The translations under genes were made by a program, and so were the position numbers. Source: Ottelia alismoides (Eukaryota; Streptophyta; Magnoliopsida; Alismatales; Hydrocharitaceae). From it: a DNA stretch of 64,000 nucleotides. The notes below the pieces were generated by a model, which did no database searches, had not been told where the DNA came from, and saw nothing but the letters and a program-made list of their open reading frames with translations. Below are positions 22,001-34,234 of the stretch, piece by piece. The stretch is taken from the NCBI GenBank assembly GCA_037367405.1, contig JAZKJV010006940.1, positions 62,001 through 126,000 of the forward strand. Direction: 5' to 3'. Each line of letters starts with the position of its first letter. The first letter of the stretch is position 1.

Positions 22001-23607
22001 TATCCTTCACACCCCTGATCAAGCAAGCGATGTGCTTGCAATGCTGATATGCATACTACTTCCCCAGAGGAGGTACTCCCATCAAATACGAATTCCTGTA
22101 AATCAGGAATCTTAAAAATGATTCGTTTCTGGAAGCAATCAAGGCATGCATGGTGATTCTCGAGCCAATCCATACCAAGAATAACATCAAAATCTTCCAT
22201 CTGTAATAGTAATAGGTATGCTTCTAGCATATAACCTCCGATATATACTGGACAATCAGGAAACACCCGGTTGACCACAAACAACTGACCTCCAGGTCCC
22301 TTAATAAGATAAGGGTCTGCAACTGTGGTAGGCTCTTGGTCTAAGATATTCGCAAAGCTCAACGATACAAAAGAATGTGATGCACCAGAGTCAAAGAGAG
22401 CATGAGCAGTTAAGTCGCCTACAGAAATCATACCTCGCACTACCGATCCTGAGGCGTGCGCTTGTCCGTCAGTAATAGCATTCAATTGTCCCTCTCTTTG
22501 TGGTCTACTTGAGCCTGCCGTGCTCCGAGTCTGGTAAGGTTGTCCCCTACCTCTCCGAGATGTAAAGCCACGTCCCCGTTGCTGGGGATGTCCTCCTCGT
22601 ACTACAACTCCAGACTGTGAAGATCCCAATGGACAATTGGACCGGATGTGACCTTTCTGGTTGCATCGATAGCAGACCCGATCCTCCACACGAGCATCTG
22701 TAACAGTACTCAAAATCGGACGAGATGTCCCTGCTGGCTCAGAAAGTGCTTGCCCCAAGGTAGGAGCTCCTCTGTGAGTAAACCTGTTCGACACTCCAGA
22801 ACGGTGAGGGTGGAAGCGTTGTCCTGCACGTGCTCCTGCTCTGTCATTGCGGGCTATCCTGCCAGAAAAGTTCGATCTCATCTGCATTGATTTACTCTCA
22901 CATAAGTCTTGCTCCACCCGAGCAGCAGCATCATTCACTTCCTTCATTGTGACCAAACGAAGGGGTACCAATCTCTCACGAATCTCCTTGCGAAGCCCAC
23001 AGAAGAACTTGAATGCCTTGTCAGACTCCGTTGGCACAGTGCTAGCAGCATACTTCAGCAATTCTGTAAATCTGTTCAGATAAGCAGTCACTGACTTGTT
23101 CCCTTGCTCCAGTAGCGTGAACTCCACACGTCGCTGCTCTATCCAGTATTCCGGGTAGAAATGCCCTCGGAAGGCCTCAGTAAACAACTCCCAAGTAGCC
23201 GGCATTGCAATCTGTGGTTCCATAGAGGACCACCATTCCTCAGCATATCCGGCTAAGGAGTATGTAGCTAGGGTTACCTTCTCTTCATCTGGCACATGTA
23301 TGGTACGAAAGACCTTCTCTACCCGCTTCAGCCACCTCTCTGCCTCCTCAGGGTTTGTGTTTCCCAAGAATTCTGGAACCTTCTCCTTACGGTATTTAGA
23401 AAAGACGTCTTCCTGTCGTGATGATGGAGGTGGTGGAGGAGGTGGTGGTGGTGGGAGATCTGCACCTCCCCCACCCATGTCAGACCCACCCTCGGATACC
23501 GATCTGGTGAACTGCTCTTCAAGAGCGAGCTGTCTTTGCTGCACATCTTGCAGTAATGCCATCATTGCATCTAATTGTTGCGTGGCCTGATTTCTACGAG
23601 GCGGCAT
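19057..23607 (-). pseudogene. Chromovirus gag-pol, unit 1
   Basis: The ATG at 23607 opens [20 protein letters not shown]. In order it has: a gag with a proline run (52-61), a CCHC zinc knuckle (C312, C315, H320, C325), aspartic protease DSGAS (406-410), reverse transcriptase with FIDD (740-743), RNase H TDAS (888-891), then an integrase ([31 protein letters not shown]) and a chromodomain (ATWEPEADMRRDYPHLFE) ending at 19057. Such a polyprotein copies the element's RNA and integrates it; chromodomains steer integration to marked chromatin. Three breaks are visible: a 2-bp deletion in the RNase H region near 20744, a CGA-to-TGA stop at 20376-20378, and a 1-bp deletion before the chromodomain (stop at 19413-19415). 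Unit 1 keeps Arg687, which is a stop in units 2 and 3. Confidence 0.92.
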
Positions 23608-23764
23608 GATCTGCAGTAGGAGGAGGGAAAAAAATGTTATACCGAGATGAGATTCGGTGATTGGTGGACTATGCCATTTTCAGACGTGAGTCAGGGGACT
23701 ACTAGTCTAATGTATGAACTTTTCTTCTTATCATACAATTGTCTACAACTGATGGGGTAATTGG

Positions 23765-23776
23765 GCTCTGATACCA
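23765..23776 (-). other. Primer binding site, unit 1
   Basis: TGGTATCAGAGC on the minus strand lies two bases inside LTR2 and continues as CCAATTACCCC, matching the initiator tRNA-Met end. It fixes the direction of transcription as minus. Confidence 0.85.
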
Positions 23777-23778
23777 AA

Positions 23779-26531
23779 TGTAACGCCCCACCTCAGTAGG
23801 AGCGCATCTCAATGCCCATTCACAAAATTTACCCAACAACAATTGTAAACAACCTGCATGATAGACTATTCATACAAATTTGGCAAAAGAAGAAATATTC
23901 CATTCATAGAGAAAAAGTTCACAACTTAAGATGACAATAAAAATTCAAGATCTTATTATTACATCACAAAAAAAAAGGCAAAAGTAGACTGCCCAACTAG
24001 GTAACAACCTCCGAAATGGTTCTCAACTGCTGCCAAAAACTCTCGCCTCGGTCTCCTGCTCAAGATTTCCTGTTGGATTTCCAAGAGGGTAACTTATGAG
24101 TCAAATGACCCAGTAAGGATATAACAATAATTTATAAGTAAAAGCAAAATTCAGGTAGGCAATGCAATTGCAGTAACTATAGGGGTATAAAGAAAATATT
24201 CTAAGGAACTCAAGTTAAAAAAAAGCCTCTAATTAAGTTACATGCAATGAGTAGATTTTTGACAATTTACACAATTAATCCACTTCTAAGTGCTTTGATC
24301 CGTAGCTTATTTACTTATTTATTTATTTATTTATTCCGGACTCACCCGTCAAAGGAGAAAGTCTACACTAGGAATGAAACCTGCATCGCTTTATTCAAAG
24401 TGCAGACTAAGACCTTTGAGCAAGCGTGACCCTTCAGCTAGTCTGTAGATAGTACTCTAACACTCGAGACAAGAGGCATATAGCCCGAGAACCCATGATT
24501 CTGTCAATCGAGTCTGCCAGGGGAGTCTTGCTCGCCCCAAAACCAATAGTCACAAAACAGATCTGTATGGTGCGATGCACACGTGCATCCACCCAACTCT
24601 CCAGAGTACCTATCACCACCCCACTCTGTGATGCACCTCGAGTGGGGCTGACTCACTATTGGCTCAGCCGGACTACAAGGGTGTGCACCCACCTTGTAGT
24701 TTTTTTTATATATATATCCCTGCATGTATACTATATTTTACTCAACAGCAAGCTATCTTGGGTTTATGTGAAAACCATGTCATAAACCATCCCATTAAGA
24801 TCACAATTCTAAAAAAAAAAGGTACGATTGCACCACATTAGATTTTTGATGGGAACCTGACGATGTTAAGGGAGATGCTAGCACTGATAGTCATATCAAC
24901 CCATCAACTACAAGCTCAAAACTGTTGATCCAATTCCTCAAACCCCCAACATATACATTCCTCTATACTAAAGACAGGTTCGTGAACGGGGACTACCAAG
25001 CATGATACGAAAGAAAAAGAAAAGATTAAGGTATAGAGTACAATAAAAAGAGACTATACTTTGTTTCGTAAATTTTAGAAACTATATTATACAGACATCC
25101 AGTTCATGTTTTGTGACATTTATTTACGACAAAAGGGTAAATTGCGTAATACCTATTATTAAAAAGAAACCAATCCTATCATATAATACGAGCATGAGAA
25201 CTTTACATATTTTACTCTTACCTTAACAACAACAAAAATTATTGCGTAAAGTGCCCCATAAAAATTGTCATATAAAAGGTATACCCCTGATATCAACATA
25301 GTTTATCTATATACAAACACCGCAATATAAAACCTTACATTAGTTAGCTAAAGAGGCCTTTTATCGTTGGTTTATCCTATTGGTAGTCAAGGGTTACTTG
25401 ATGGAGGTAATTAATTCCATAATGGAAGAATCAAGAATATACTCATGCATAGGGATCCGATCAATCATCTTGTCATATTGTGATAGTTTATTCCTAATAA
25501 AACCACCGGGATATGTTCCCATGCCCTAATATTGTTCCATACCCGATACAGAAGATACCGACAAGTTTTGATATACAAAACACGCATAGTCTCATCTCCC
25601 TACAAAAGTCTTCACTTATCTATTATTTTTTTTTAAAATAAAATTCCTATTGCCCCAACGACATACATGACATACCTTATGCACTGTATATGAAATCCTG
25701 ATGTATGTAAACTACTGACAGATTTCCTCTCTCTCTCTCTTTTTTTTTGATTGTGCAGTGTCGTGTCTAGTGTAGATATTATATCACAGGAGAAATAGTA
25801 CAACCAATAGGAAAGTCGTCTAAAACTAGGGTTTAATTAACACCACGCATGATTATACAACAACAAAAGATTTTAATGATTCTGAAATATAACTCCAAAA
25901 ATAAATAAATCCATCATGATGTACCAACATCAAAAGGAGATCCGGGTGGGATCGGATCAAAACAATTAAACATCCACCGAAACAACACTCTCCCTAATCG
26001 CAAAAGAAACGTAGAAGATCCGTTACCTAACGAGAACCTTCGATCCGTGCACGCGGTCAACGACTTAAAACTTGTGCGTCTTTCCCTTGCGACGACGTTC
26101 TTCTTCCTCTCCTTGTAATGAAACTCCGAAGCCTCACAATTCGTCTACGGGGAGACACTCCTCCTCTTGACTTTCTAAGGGGGAAGAAGAAGAAGAAATC
26201 AACTTTGGAAGGAATCACAAGATGGAAAGAGATCAATAGGTACTTAAAGATCATTCAATGGGTGAAAAAGGAAACAAGGTTGTCAAAAAATGAGGTAGAA
26301 TATCCTCCAAAATATCTCCCCAACATGTATCATAAAACCAAAATCCGTGGGTAATATTTCCATAAAAGTCCCTGACTTTGGTTCACTAAAAAGGGCATAA
26401 CTTCCTCATACGATCTCGGATTCGCGCATTCTTGGTCTCGTTGGAAAGCTTGCGACGAGACGCTTCTTTTGAGTACGATATTGTATATGTTTTAATATTT
26501 TGGAAAAAGCCAAAATTTTCGGGGTGTTACA
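23779..26531 (-). repeat. Chromovirus LTR2 (shared by units 1 and 2)
   Basis: The LTR is 2753 bp, serving as 5' LTR of unit 1 and 3' LTR of unit 2. Near its left end it agrees with LTR1 (taacgcccc, ttctaagg, cactattgg). Further right it agrees with LTR3 (caccgcaata, aaagatttta, cctcacaatt). Private changes include gcaattgcag and gtgcgtcttt. Confidence 0.92.
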
Positions 26532-26645
26532 TCATAACAACCTTAAAAACAGTCTTGTCCTCGAGACTTAAGATGAATGGGATGTAACATAACAACCTTA
26601 AAAGGTTGAGACCAATCGATTGGCTGCTAAAGATATAAGTAATAA

Positions 26646-29600
26646 TTAGAGATTACCTTCAAAAAGATGTGGGTAGTCCCGTCGCATATCTGCCTCAGGC
26701 TCCCAAGTGGCCTCCTCGGAGTTATGTCGTTGCCAGAGGACCTTTACCAATGGTATCTCCTTATGCCTCAACCTCTTCACTGAGCGATCGATGATCCGGA
26801 CTTGCTCCTCAGGGTAGCTTAGGTCTGTGTCCACCTGAAGATTATCGTAGCTGATCACGTGCGATGGGTCATGCACATATTTCCTTAGGTTGGAAATGTG
26901 AAAGACATCATGTACTCCTGACAGGTGAGGGGGAAGTGCCAACCTATAAGCAACACTGCCAATTCTGTCAAGGACCTCAAAAGGTCCAACAAACCGTGGG
27001 GCTAACTTCCCTTTACTCCAAACCGTTGTACTCCCTTGGTTGGAGATACTCTCAGGAAGACGAAATCTCCAACTTCAAAGCTAAGATTGGTGCGTCGTTT
27101 ATCACTGTAGCTCTTCTGTCTACTTTGTGCAGTAAGAAGCTTTTCCCGTGCTGTTTTAATGGCCTTAGTAGTTTCCTCCAAGTATTCCACCTTATGCAGC
27201 TGGTTATGCCCGACCTCCCGCCAACTCAAAGGTGTAGTACATCGTCTCCCATATAATGCTTCAAAAGGGGCCATGCCTATGCTGGCATGGTAACTGTTAT
27301 TATACGTAAACTCTGCTAACGGCAAATGGTCCTTCCACGACCCGTTCCACTCCAGCACACATGCTCGAAGAAGATCCTCTAGTGTCTGAATCGTCCTCTC
27401 AGATTGTCCGTCGGTCTGTGGATGGTAAGCAGAACTGAGACATAGTTGCACTTCTAAAGAAGTCATGAATTCCCTCCAGTAGTGAGAGGTAAACCTTGGA
27501 TCACGATCAGATACAATCTGCTTCGGCAACCCATGAAGTCTGACAATCTCCTTAATAAAGATCACTGCAAGCTGTAAGGGAGTGCATGCCATACTCACAG
27601 GTATGAAATGTGCTGACTTAGTAAGCCTATCAACCACGACCCAAATGGCATCATGACTACTAGTGGTCTTAGGAAGACCCGTCTGAAAATCCATAGATAT
27701 ACCCTCCCACTTCCACTCAGGAATTGGAAGGGACTGCAGAAGTCCAGGTGGCCGCTTATGCTCAGCCTTAATCTGTTGGCATGTCATACACCTTGCCACA
27801 AAGTCAGCCACATCTCTTCTCATTTGCTTCCACCAGAAATTTTTCTTTAAATCCTTATACATCTTGGTACCACCAGGATGTATCGATAATCGAGAGCTAT
27901 GTGCCTCATGCATGATCTCATTTTTTAGTTCTATATCTGCCGGAACACACAAACGGTTGCCATTTCGTAGCACACCATCTTCATATGAAAAGCCAACCAA
28001 AATCCCTGCAAGGGCCTTGTCCTTGAGCCTCTGTAGACTCTCATCTGCAAGCTGTCCTTGAATGATCCTCTCTACTAGTTCAGGACGGGAAGGGGAGGGA
28101 ATTATAACCGTCTCTCGACTACTCTGGAAGGGGCGCCACTCACTAAAAGATGCGAGGAGGTCCCATGTCTTGAGCTGGGGATGGAATTGACTCGAGCGTG
28201 GCCTACGACTAAGTGCATCTGCTACCACATTTGCCTTGCCAGGGTGATATGATATAGTGCATTCGTAATCCTTCAAGAGCTCCATCCACCGTCGTTGCCT
28301 CATATTTAGCTCTTTCTGATCAAACAAATGCTTAAGACTCTTATGATCTGTGAAGATCTCGAAAGCCACCCCATATAGATAGTGCCTCCACATCTTGAGA
28401 GCAAAAACAACTGCTGCAAGCTCTATATCATGGGTTGGATAATTCTTCTCATGAGGCTTCAACTGACGAGATGGATACGCAACAACTTTGCCATATTGCA
28501 TCAGAACGGCACCCAATCCATCTTTTGATGCATCAGTGTATACTGTGAATCCGTTAGTTCCTGATGGAATTACTAAGATGGGAGCTGTAGTAAGTTTATC
28601 CTTCAACGTCTGGAAGCTTTCTTCACACTTGTCTGTCCAAGTGTACATCGCCTCCTTCTTGGTTAGCTGAGTAAGGGGAAGGGCAATCTGAGAAAACCCC
28701 TTCACGAATCTTCTATAATATCCGGCTAAGCCAAGAAAACTACGGACCTCTGACACGTTCTTTGGTTGTACCCAGTTAAGAACCGCTTCAATCTTTGCAG
28801 GATCCACAGCAACTCCTGCACCTGAGATGACGTGGCCCAAGAATGCCACTTGTCGAAGCCAGAACTCACACTTACTATACTTCGCATATAGCTTGTGTTT
28901 TCTCAGTGTCTCTAGCACCGTTTGTAAATGTATTCGGTGTTGTTCCTCATTGCTCGAGTAAATAAGGACATCATCAATGAAGACCACCACAAAGTTATCA
29001 AGAAATGGCCTGAACACCCGATTCATCATATCCATGAATGCAGCTGGGGCATTTGTCAGGCCAAATGGCATTACCATGAACTCGTAATGTCCGTACCTGG
29101 TTCGAAATGCAGACTTAGGTATATCAACATCTTTAATTCACAGCTGATGATAACCAGACCGAAGATCAATCTTGGAGAAGACAGATGACCCCTGTAATTG
29201 GTCAAAGAGGTCATCAATCCGCGGCAATGGATAACGATTCCTAATAGTCACCTTATTTAATTGCCGGTAATCTATACACATGCGCATAGATCCATCCTTC
29301 TTTTTAACAAATAGGACCGGTGCCCCCCATGGAGATGTACTGGGGCGTATGAAGCCCTTCTCCAATAATTCCTGCAGCTGCACCTTAAGTTCTTTTAGTT
29401 CAGCTGGTGCCATCCGGTATGGCGCAATAGAAATTGGTCGAGTTCCCTGCATAAGAGTTATTTCAAACTCTACTTCCCTTTGTGGAGGAAGTCCAGGCAA
29501 TTCATCTGGAAAAATATCTGGAAAGTTATTAACAATTTCTACATTAGAAATCTCCTTGTGCTGCACTTGATCCCCAATGACATGGGCAATGTATCCTTCA

Positions 29601-31198
29601 CACCCCTGATCAAGCAAGCGATGTGCTTGCAATGCTGATATGCATACTACTTCCCCAGAGGAGGTACTCCCATCAAATACGAATTCCTGTAAATCAGGAA
29701 TCTTAAAAATGATTCGTTTCTGGAAGCAATCAAGGCATGCATGGTGATTCTCGAGCCAATCCATACCAAGAATAACATCAAAATCTTCCATCTGTAATAG
29801 TAATAGGTATGCTTCTAGCATATAACCTCCGATATATACTGGACAATCAGGAAACACCCGGTTGACCACAAACAACTGACCTCCAGGTCCCTTAATAAGA
29901 TAAGGGTCTGCAACTGTGGTAGGCTCTTGGTCTAAGATATTCGCAAAGCTCAACGATACAAAAGAATGTGATGCACCAGAGTCAAAGAGAGCATGAGCAG
30001 TAAAGTCGCCTACAGAAATCATACCTCGCACTACCGATCCTGAGGCGTGCGCTTGTCCGTCAGTAATAGCATTCAATTGTCCCTCTCTTTGTGGTCTACT
30101 TGAGCCTGCCGTGCTCCGAGTCTGGTAAGGTTGTCCCCTACCTCTCCGAGATGTAAAGCCACGTCCCCGTTGCTGGGGATGTCCTCCTCGTACTACAACT
30201 CCAGACTGTGAAGATCCCAATGGACAATTGGACCGGATGTGACCTTTCTGGTTGCATCGATAGCAGACCCGATCCTCCACACGAGCATCTGTAACAGTAC
30301 TCAAAATCGGACGAGATGTCCCTGCTGGCTCAGAAAGTGCTTGCCCCAAGGTAGGAGCTCCTCTGTGAGTAAACCTGTTCGACACTCCAGAACGGTGAGG
30401 GTGGAAGCGTTGTCCTGCACGTGCTCCTGCTCTGTCATTGCGGGCTATCCTGCCAGAAAAGTTCGATCTCATCTGCATTGATTTACTCTCACATAAGTCT
30501 TGCTTCACCCGAGCAGCAGCATCATTCACTTCCTTCATTGTGACCAAACGAAGGGGTACCAATCTCTCACGAATCTCCTTGCGAAGCCCACGGAAGAACT
30601 TGAATGCCTTGTCAGACTCCGTTGGCACAGTGCTAGCAGCATACTTCAGCAATTCTGTAAATCTGTTCAGATAAGCAGTCACTGACTTGTTCCCTTGCTC
30701 CAGTAGCGTGAACTCCACACGTCGCTGCTCTATCCAGTATTCCGGGTAGAAATGCCCTCGGAAGGCCTCAGTAAACAACTCCCAAGTAGCCGGCATTGCA
30801 ATCTGTGGTTCCATAGAGGACCACCATTCCTCAGCATATCCGGCTAAGGAGTATGTAGCTAGGGTTACCTTCTCTTCATCTGGCACATGTATGGTACGAA
30901 AGACCTTCTCTACCCGCTTCAGCCACCTCTCTGCCTCCTCAGGGTTTGTGTTTCCCAAGAATTCTGGAACCTTCTCCTTACGGTATTTAGAAAAGACGTC
31001 TTCCTGTCGTGATGATGGAGGTGGTGGAGGAGGTGGTGGTGGTGGGAGATCTGCACCTCCCCCACCCATGTCAGACCCACCCTCGGATACCGATCTGGTG
31101 AACTGCTCTTCAAGAGCGAGCTGTCTTTGCTGCACATCTTGCAGTAATGCCATCATTGCATCTAATTGTTGAGTGGCCTGATTTCTACGAGGCGGCAT
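26646..31198 (-). pseudogene. Chromovirus gag-pol, unit 2
   Basis: It has the same domain order as unit 1, starting at the ATG at 31198. A TGA (29138-29140) replaces Arg687 just after [13 protein letters not shown] in the reverse transcriptase, a CpG-type C-to-T change. The downstream frame stays open through RNase H and integrase to 27002. There the same 1-bp deletion as in unit 1 puts the chromodomain (ending 26646) out of frame. The RNase H region lacks the 2-bp deletion of unit 1, and the integrase lacks its stop. Substitutions separate it from unit 1 (for example P for H in DELPGL). Confidence 0.92.
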
Positions 31199-31354
31199 GA
31201 TCTGCAGTAGGAGGAGGGAAAAAATGTTATACCGAGATGAGATTCGGTGATTAGTGGACTATGCCATTTTCAGACGTGAGTCAGGGGACTACTAGTCTAA
31301 TGTATGAACTTTTCTTCTTATCATACAATTGTCTACAACTGATGGGGTAATTGG

Positions 31355-31366
31355 GCTCTGATACCA
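31355..31366 (-). other. Primer binding site, unit 2
   Basis: The same tRNA-Met-type site as in unit 1, next to LTR3. Confidence 0.85.
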
Positions 31367-31368
31367 AA

Positions 31369-34120
31369 TGTAACACCCCACCTCAGTAGGAGCGCATCTC
31401 AATGCCCATTCACAAAATTTACCCAACAACAATTGTAAACAACCTGCATGATAGACTATTCATACAAATTTGGCAAAAGAAGAAATATTCCATTCATAGA
31501 GAAAAAGTTCACAACTTAAGATGACAATAAAAATTCAAGATCTTATTATTACATCACAAAAAAAAAGGCAAAAGTAGACTGCCCAACTAGGTAACAACCT
31601 CCGAAATGGTTCTCAACTGCTGCCAAAAACTCTCGCCTCGGTCTCCTGCTCAAGATTTCCTGTTGGATTTCCAAGAGGGTAACTTATGAGTCAAATGACC
31701 CAGTAAGGATATAACAATAATTTATAAGTAAAAGCAAAATTCAGGTAGGCAATGCAAGTGCAGTAACTATAGGGGTATAAAGAAAATATTCTGAGGAACT
31801 CAAGTAAAAAAAAGCCTCTAATTAAGTTACATGCAATGAGTAGATTTTTGACAATTTACACAATTAATCCACTTCTAAGTGCTTTGATCCGTAGCTTATT
31901 TACTTATTTATTTATTTATTTATTCCGGACTCACCCGTCAAAGGAGAAAGTCTACACTAGGAATGAAACATGCATCGCTTTATTCAAAGTGCAGACTAAG
32001 ACCTTTGAGCAAGCGTGACCCTTCAGCTAGTCTGTAGATAGTACTCTAACACTCGAGACAAGAGGCATATAGCCCGAGAACCCATGATTCTGTCAATCGA
32101 GTCTGCCAGGGGAGTCTTGCTCGCCCCAAAACCAATAGTCACAAAACAGATCTGTATGGTGCGATGCACACGTGCATCCACCCAACTCTCCAGAGTACCT
32201 ATCACCACCCCACTCTGTGATGCACCTCGAGTGGGGCTGACTCACTGTTGGCTCAGCCGGACTACAAGGGTGTGCACCCACCTTGTAGTTTTTTTTATAT
32301 ATATATCCCTGCATGTATACTATATTTTACTCAACAGCAAGCTATCTTGGGTTTATGTGAAAACCATGTCATAAACCATCCCATTAAGATCACAATTCTA
32401 AAAAAAAAAGGTACGATTGCACCACATTAGATTTTTGATGGGAACCTGACGATGTTAAGGGAGATGCTAGCACTGATAGTCATATCAACCCATCAACTAC
32501 AAGCTCAAAACTGTTGATCCAATTCCTCAAACCCCCAACATATACATTCCTCTATACTAAAGACAGGTTCGTGAACGGGGACTACCAAGCATGATACGAA
32601 AGAAAAAGAAAAGATTAAGGTATAGAGTACAATAAAAAGAGACTATACTTTGTTTCGTAAATTTTAGAAACTATATTATACAGACATCCAGTTCATGTTT
32701 TGTGACATTTATTTACGACAAAAGGGTAAATTGCGTAATACCTATTATTAAAAAGAAACCAATCCTATCATATAATACGAGCATGAGAACTTTACATATT
32801 TTACTCTTACCTTAACAACAACAAAAATTATTGCGTAAAGTGCCCCATAAAAATTGTCATATAAAAGGTATACCCCTGATATCAACATAGTTTATCTATA
32901 TACAAACACCGCAATATAAAACCTTACATTAGTTAGCTAAAGAGGCCTTTTATCGTTGGTTTATCCTATTGGTAGTCAAGGGTTACTTGATGGAGGTAAT
33001 TAATTCCATAATGGAAGAATCAAGAATATACTCATGCATAGGGATCCGATCAATCATCTTGTCATATTGTGATAGTTTATTCCTAATAAAACCACCGGGA
33101 TATGTTCCCATGCCCTAATATTGTTCCATACCCGATACAGAAGATACCGACAAGTTTTGATATACAAAACACGCATAGTCTCATCTCCCTACAAAAGTCT
33201 TCACTTATCTATTATTTTTTTTTAAAATAAAATTCCTATTGCCCCAACGACATACATGACATACCTTATGCACTGTATATGAAATCCTGATGTATGTAAA
33301 CTACTGACAGATTTCCTCTCTCTCTCTCTTTTTTTTTGATTGTGCAGTGTCGTGTCTAGTGTAGATATTATATCACAGGAGAAATAGTACAACCAATAGG
33401 AAAGTCGTCTAAAACTAGGGTTTAATTAACACCACGCATGATTATACAACAACAAAAGATTTTAATGATTCTGAAATATAACTCCAAAAATAAATAAATC
33501 CATCATGATGTACCAACATCAAAAGGAGATCCGGGTGGGATCGGATCAAAACAATTAAACATCCACCGAAACAACACTCTCCCTAATCGCAAAAGAAACG
33601 TAGAAGATCCGTTACCTAACGAGAACCTTCGATCCGTGCACGCGGTCAACGACTTAAAACTTGTGCGCCTTTCCCTTGCGACGACGTTCTTCTTCCTCTC
33701 CTTGTAATGAAACTCCGAAGCCTCACAATTCGTCTACGGGGAGACACTCCTCCTCTTGACTCTCTAAGGGGGAAGAAGAAGAAGAAATCAACTTTGGAAG
33801 GAATCACAAGATGGAAAGAGATCAATAGGTACTTAAAGATCATTCAATGGGTGAAAAAGGAAACAAGGTTGTCAAAAAATGAGGTAGAATATCCTCCAAA
33901 ATATCTCCCCAACATGTATCATAAAACCAAAATCCGTGGGTAATATTTCCATAAAAGTCCCTGACTTTGGTTCACTAAAAAGGGCATAACTTCCTCATAC
34001 GATCTCGGATTCGCGCATTCTTGGTCTCGTTGGAAAGCTTGCGACGAGACGCTTCTTTTGAGTACGATATTGTATATGTTTTAATATTTTGGAAAAAGCC
34101 AAAATTTTCGGGGTGTTACA
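31369..34120 (-). repeat. Chromovirus LTR3 (shared by units 2 and 3), apparently chimeric
   Basis: The LTR is 2752 bp. Three diagnostic sites in the left 0.9 kb match LTR4 (taacacccc, ttctgagg, cactgttgg). Three in the right 1.8 kb match LTR2 (caccgcaata near 32913, aaagatttta near 33460, cctcacaatt near 33720). One left-side site (gatgcacctc, 32220) matches LTR2 instead. The pattern suggests a recombination junction between about 32250 and 32910. Confidence 0.9.
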
Positions 34121-34234
34121 TCATAACAACCATAAAAACAGTCTTGTCCTCGAGACTTAAGATGAATGGGATGTAACATAACAACCTTAAAAGGTTGAGA
34201 CCAATCGATTGGCTGCTAAAGATATAAGTAATAA

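Noticed and set aside
20731..23607. Treating the three gag-pol units as host genes
   Set aside because: Zinc knuckle, protease, reverse transcriptase, RNase H, integrase and chromodomain between LTRs with a primer site identify them as retrotransposon genes, and each is broken.
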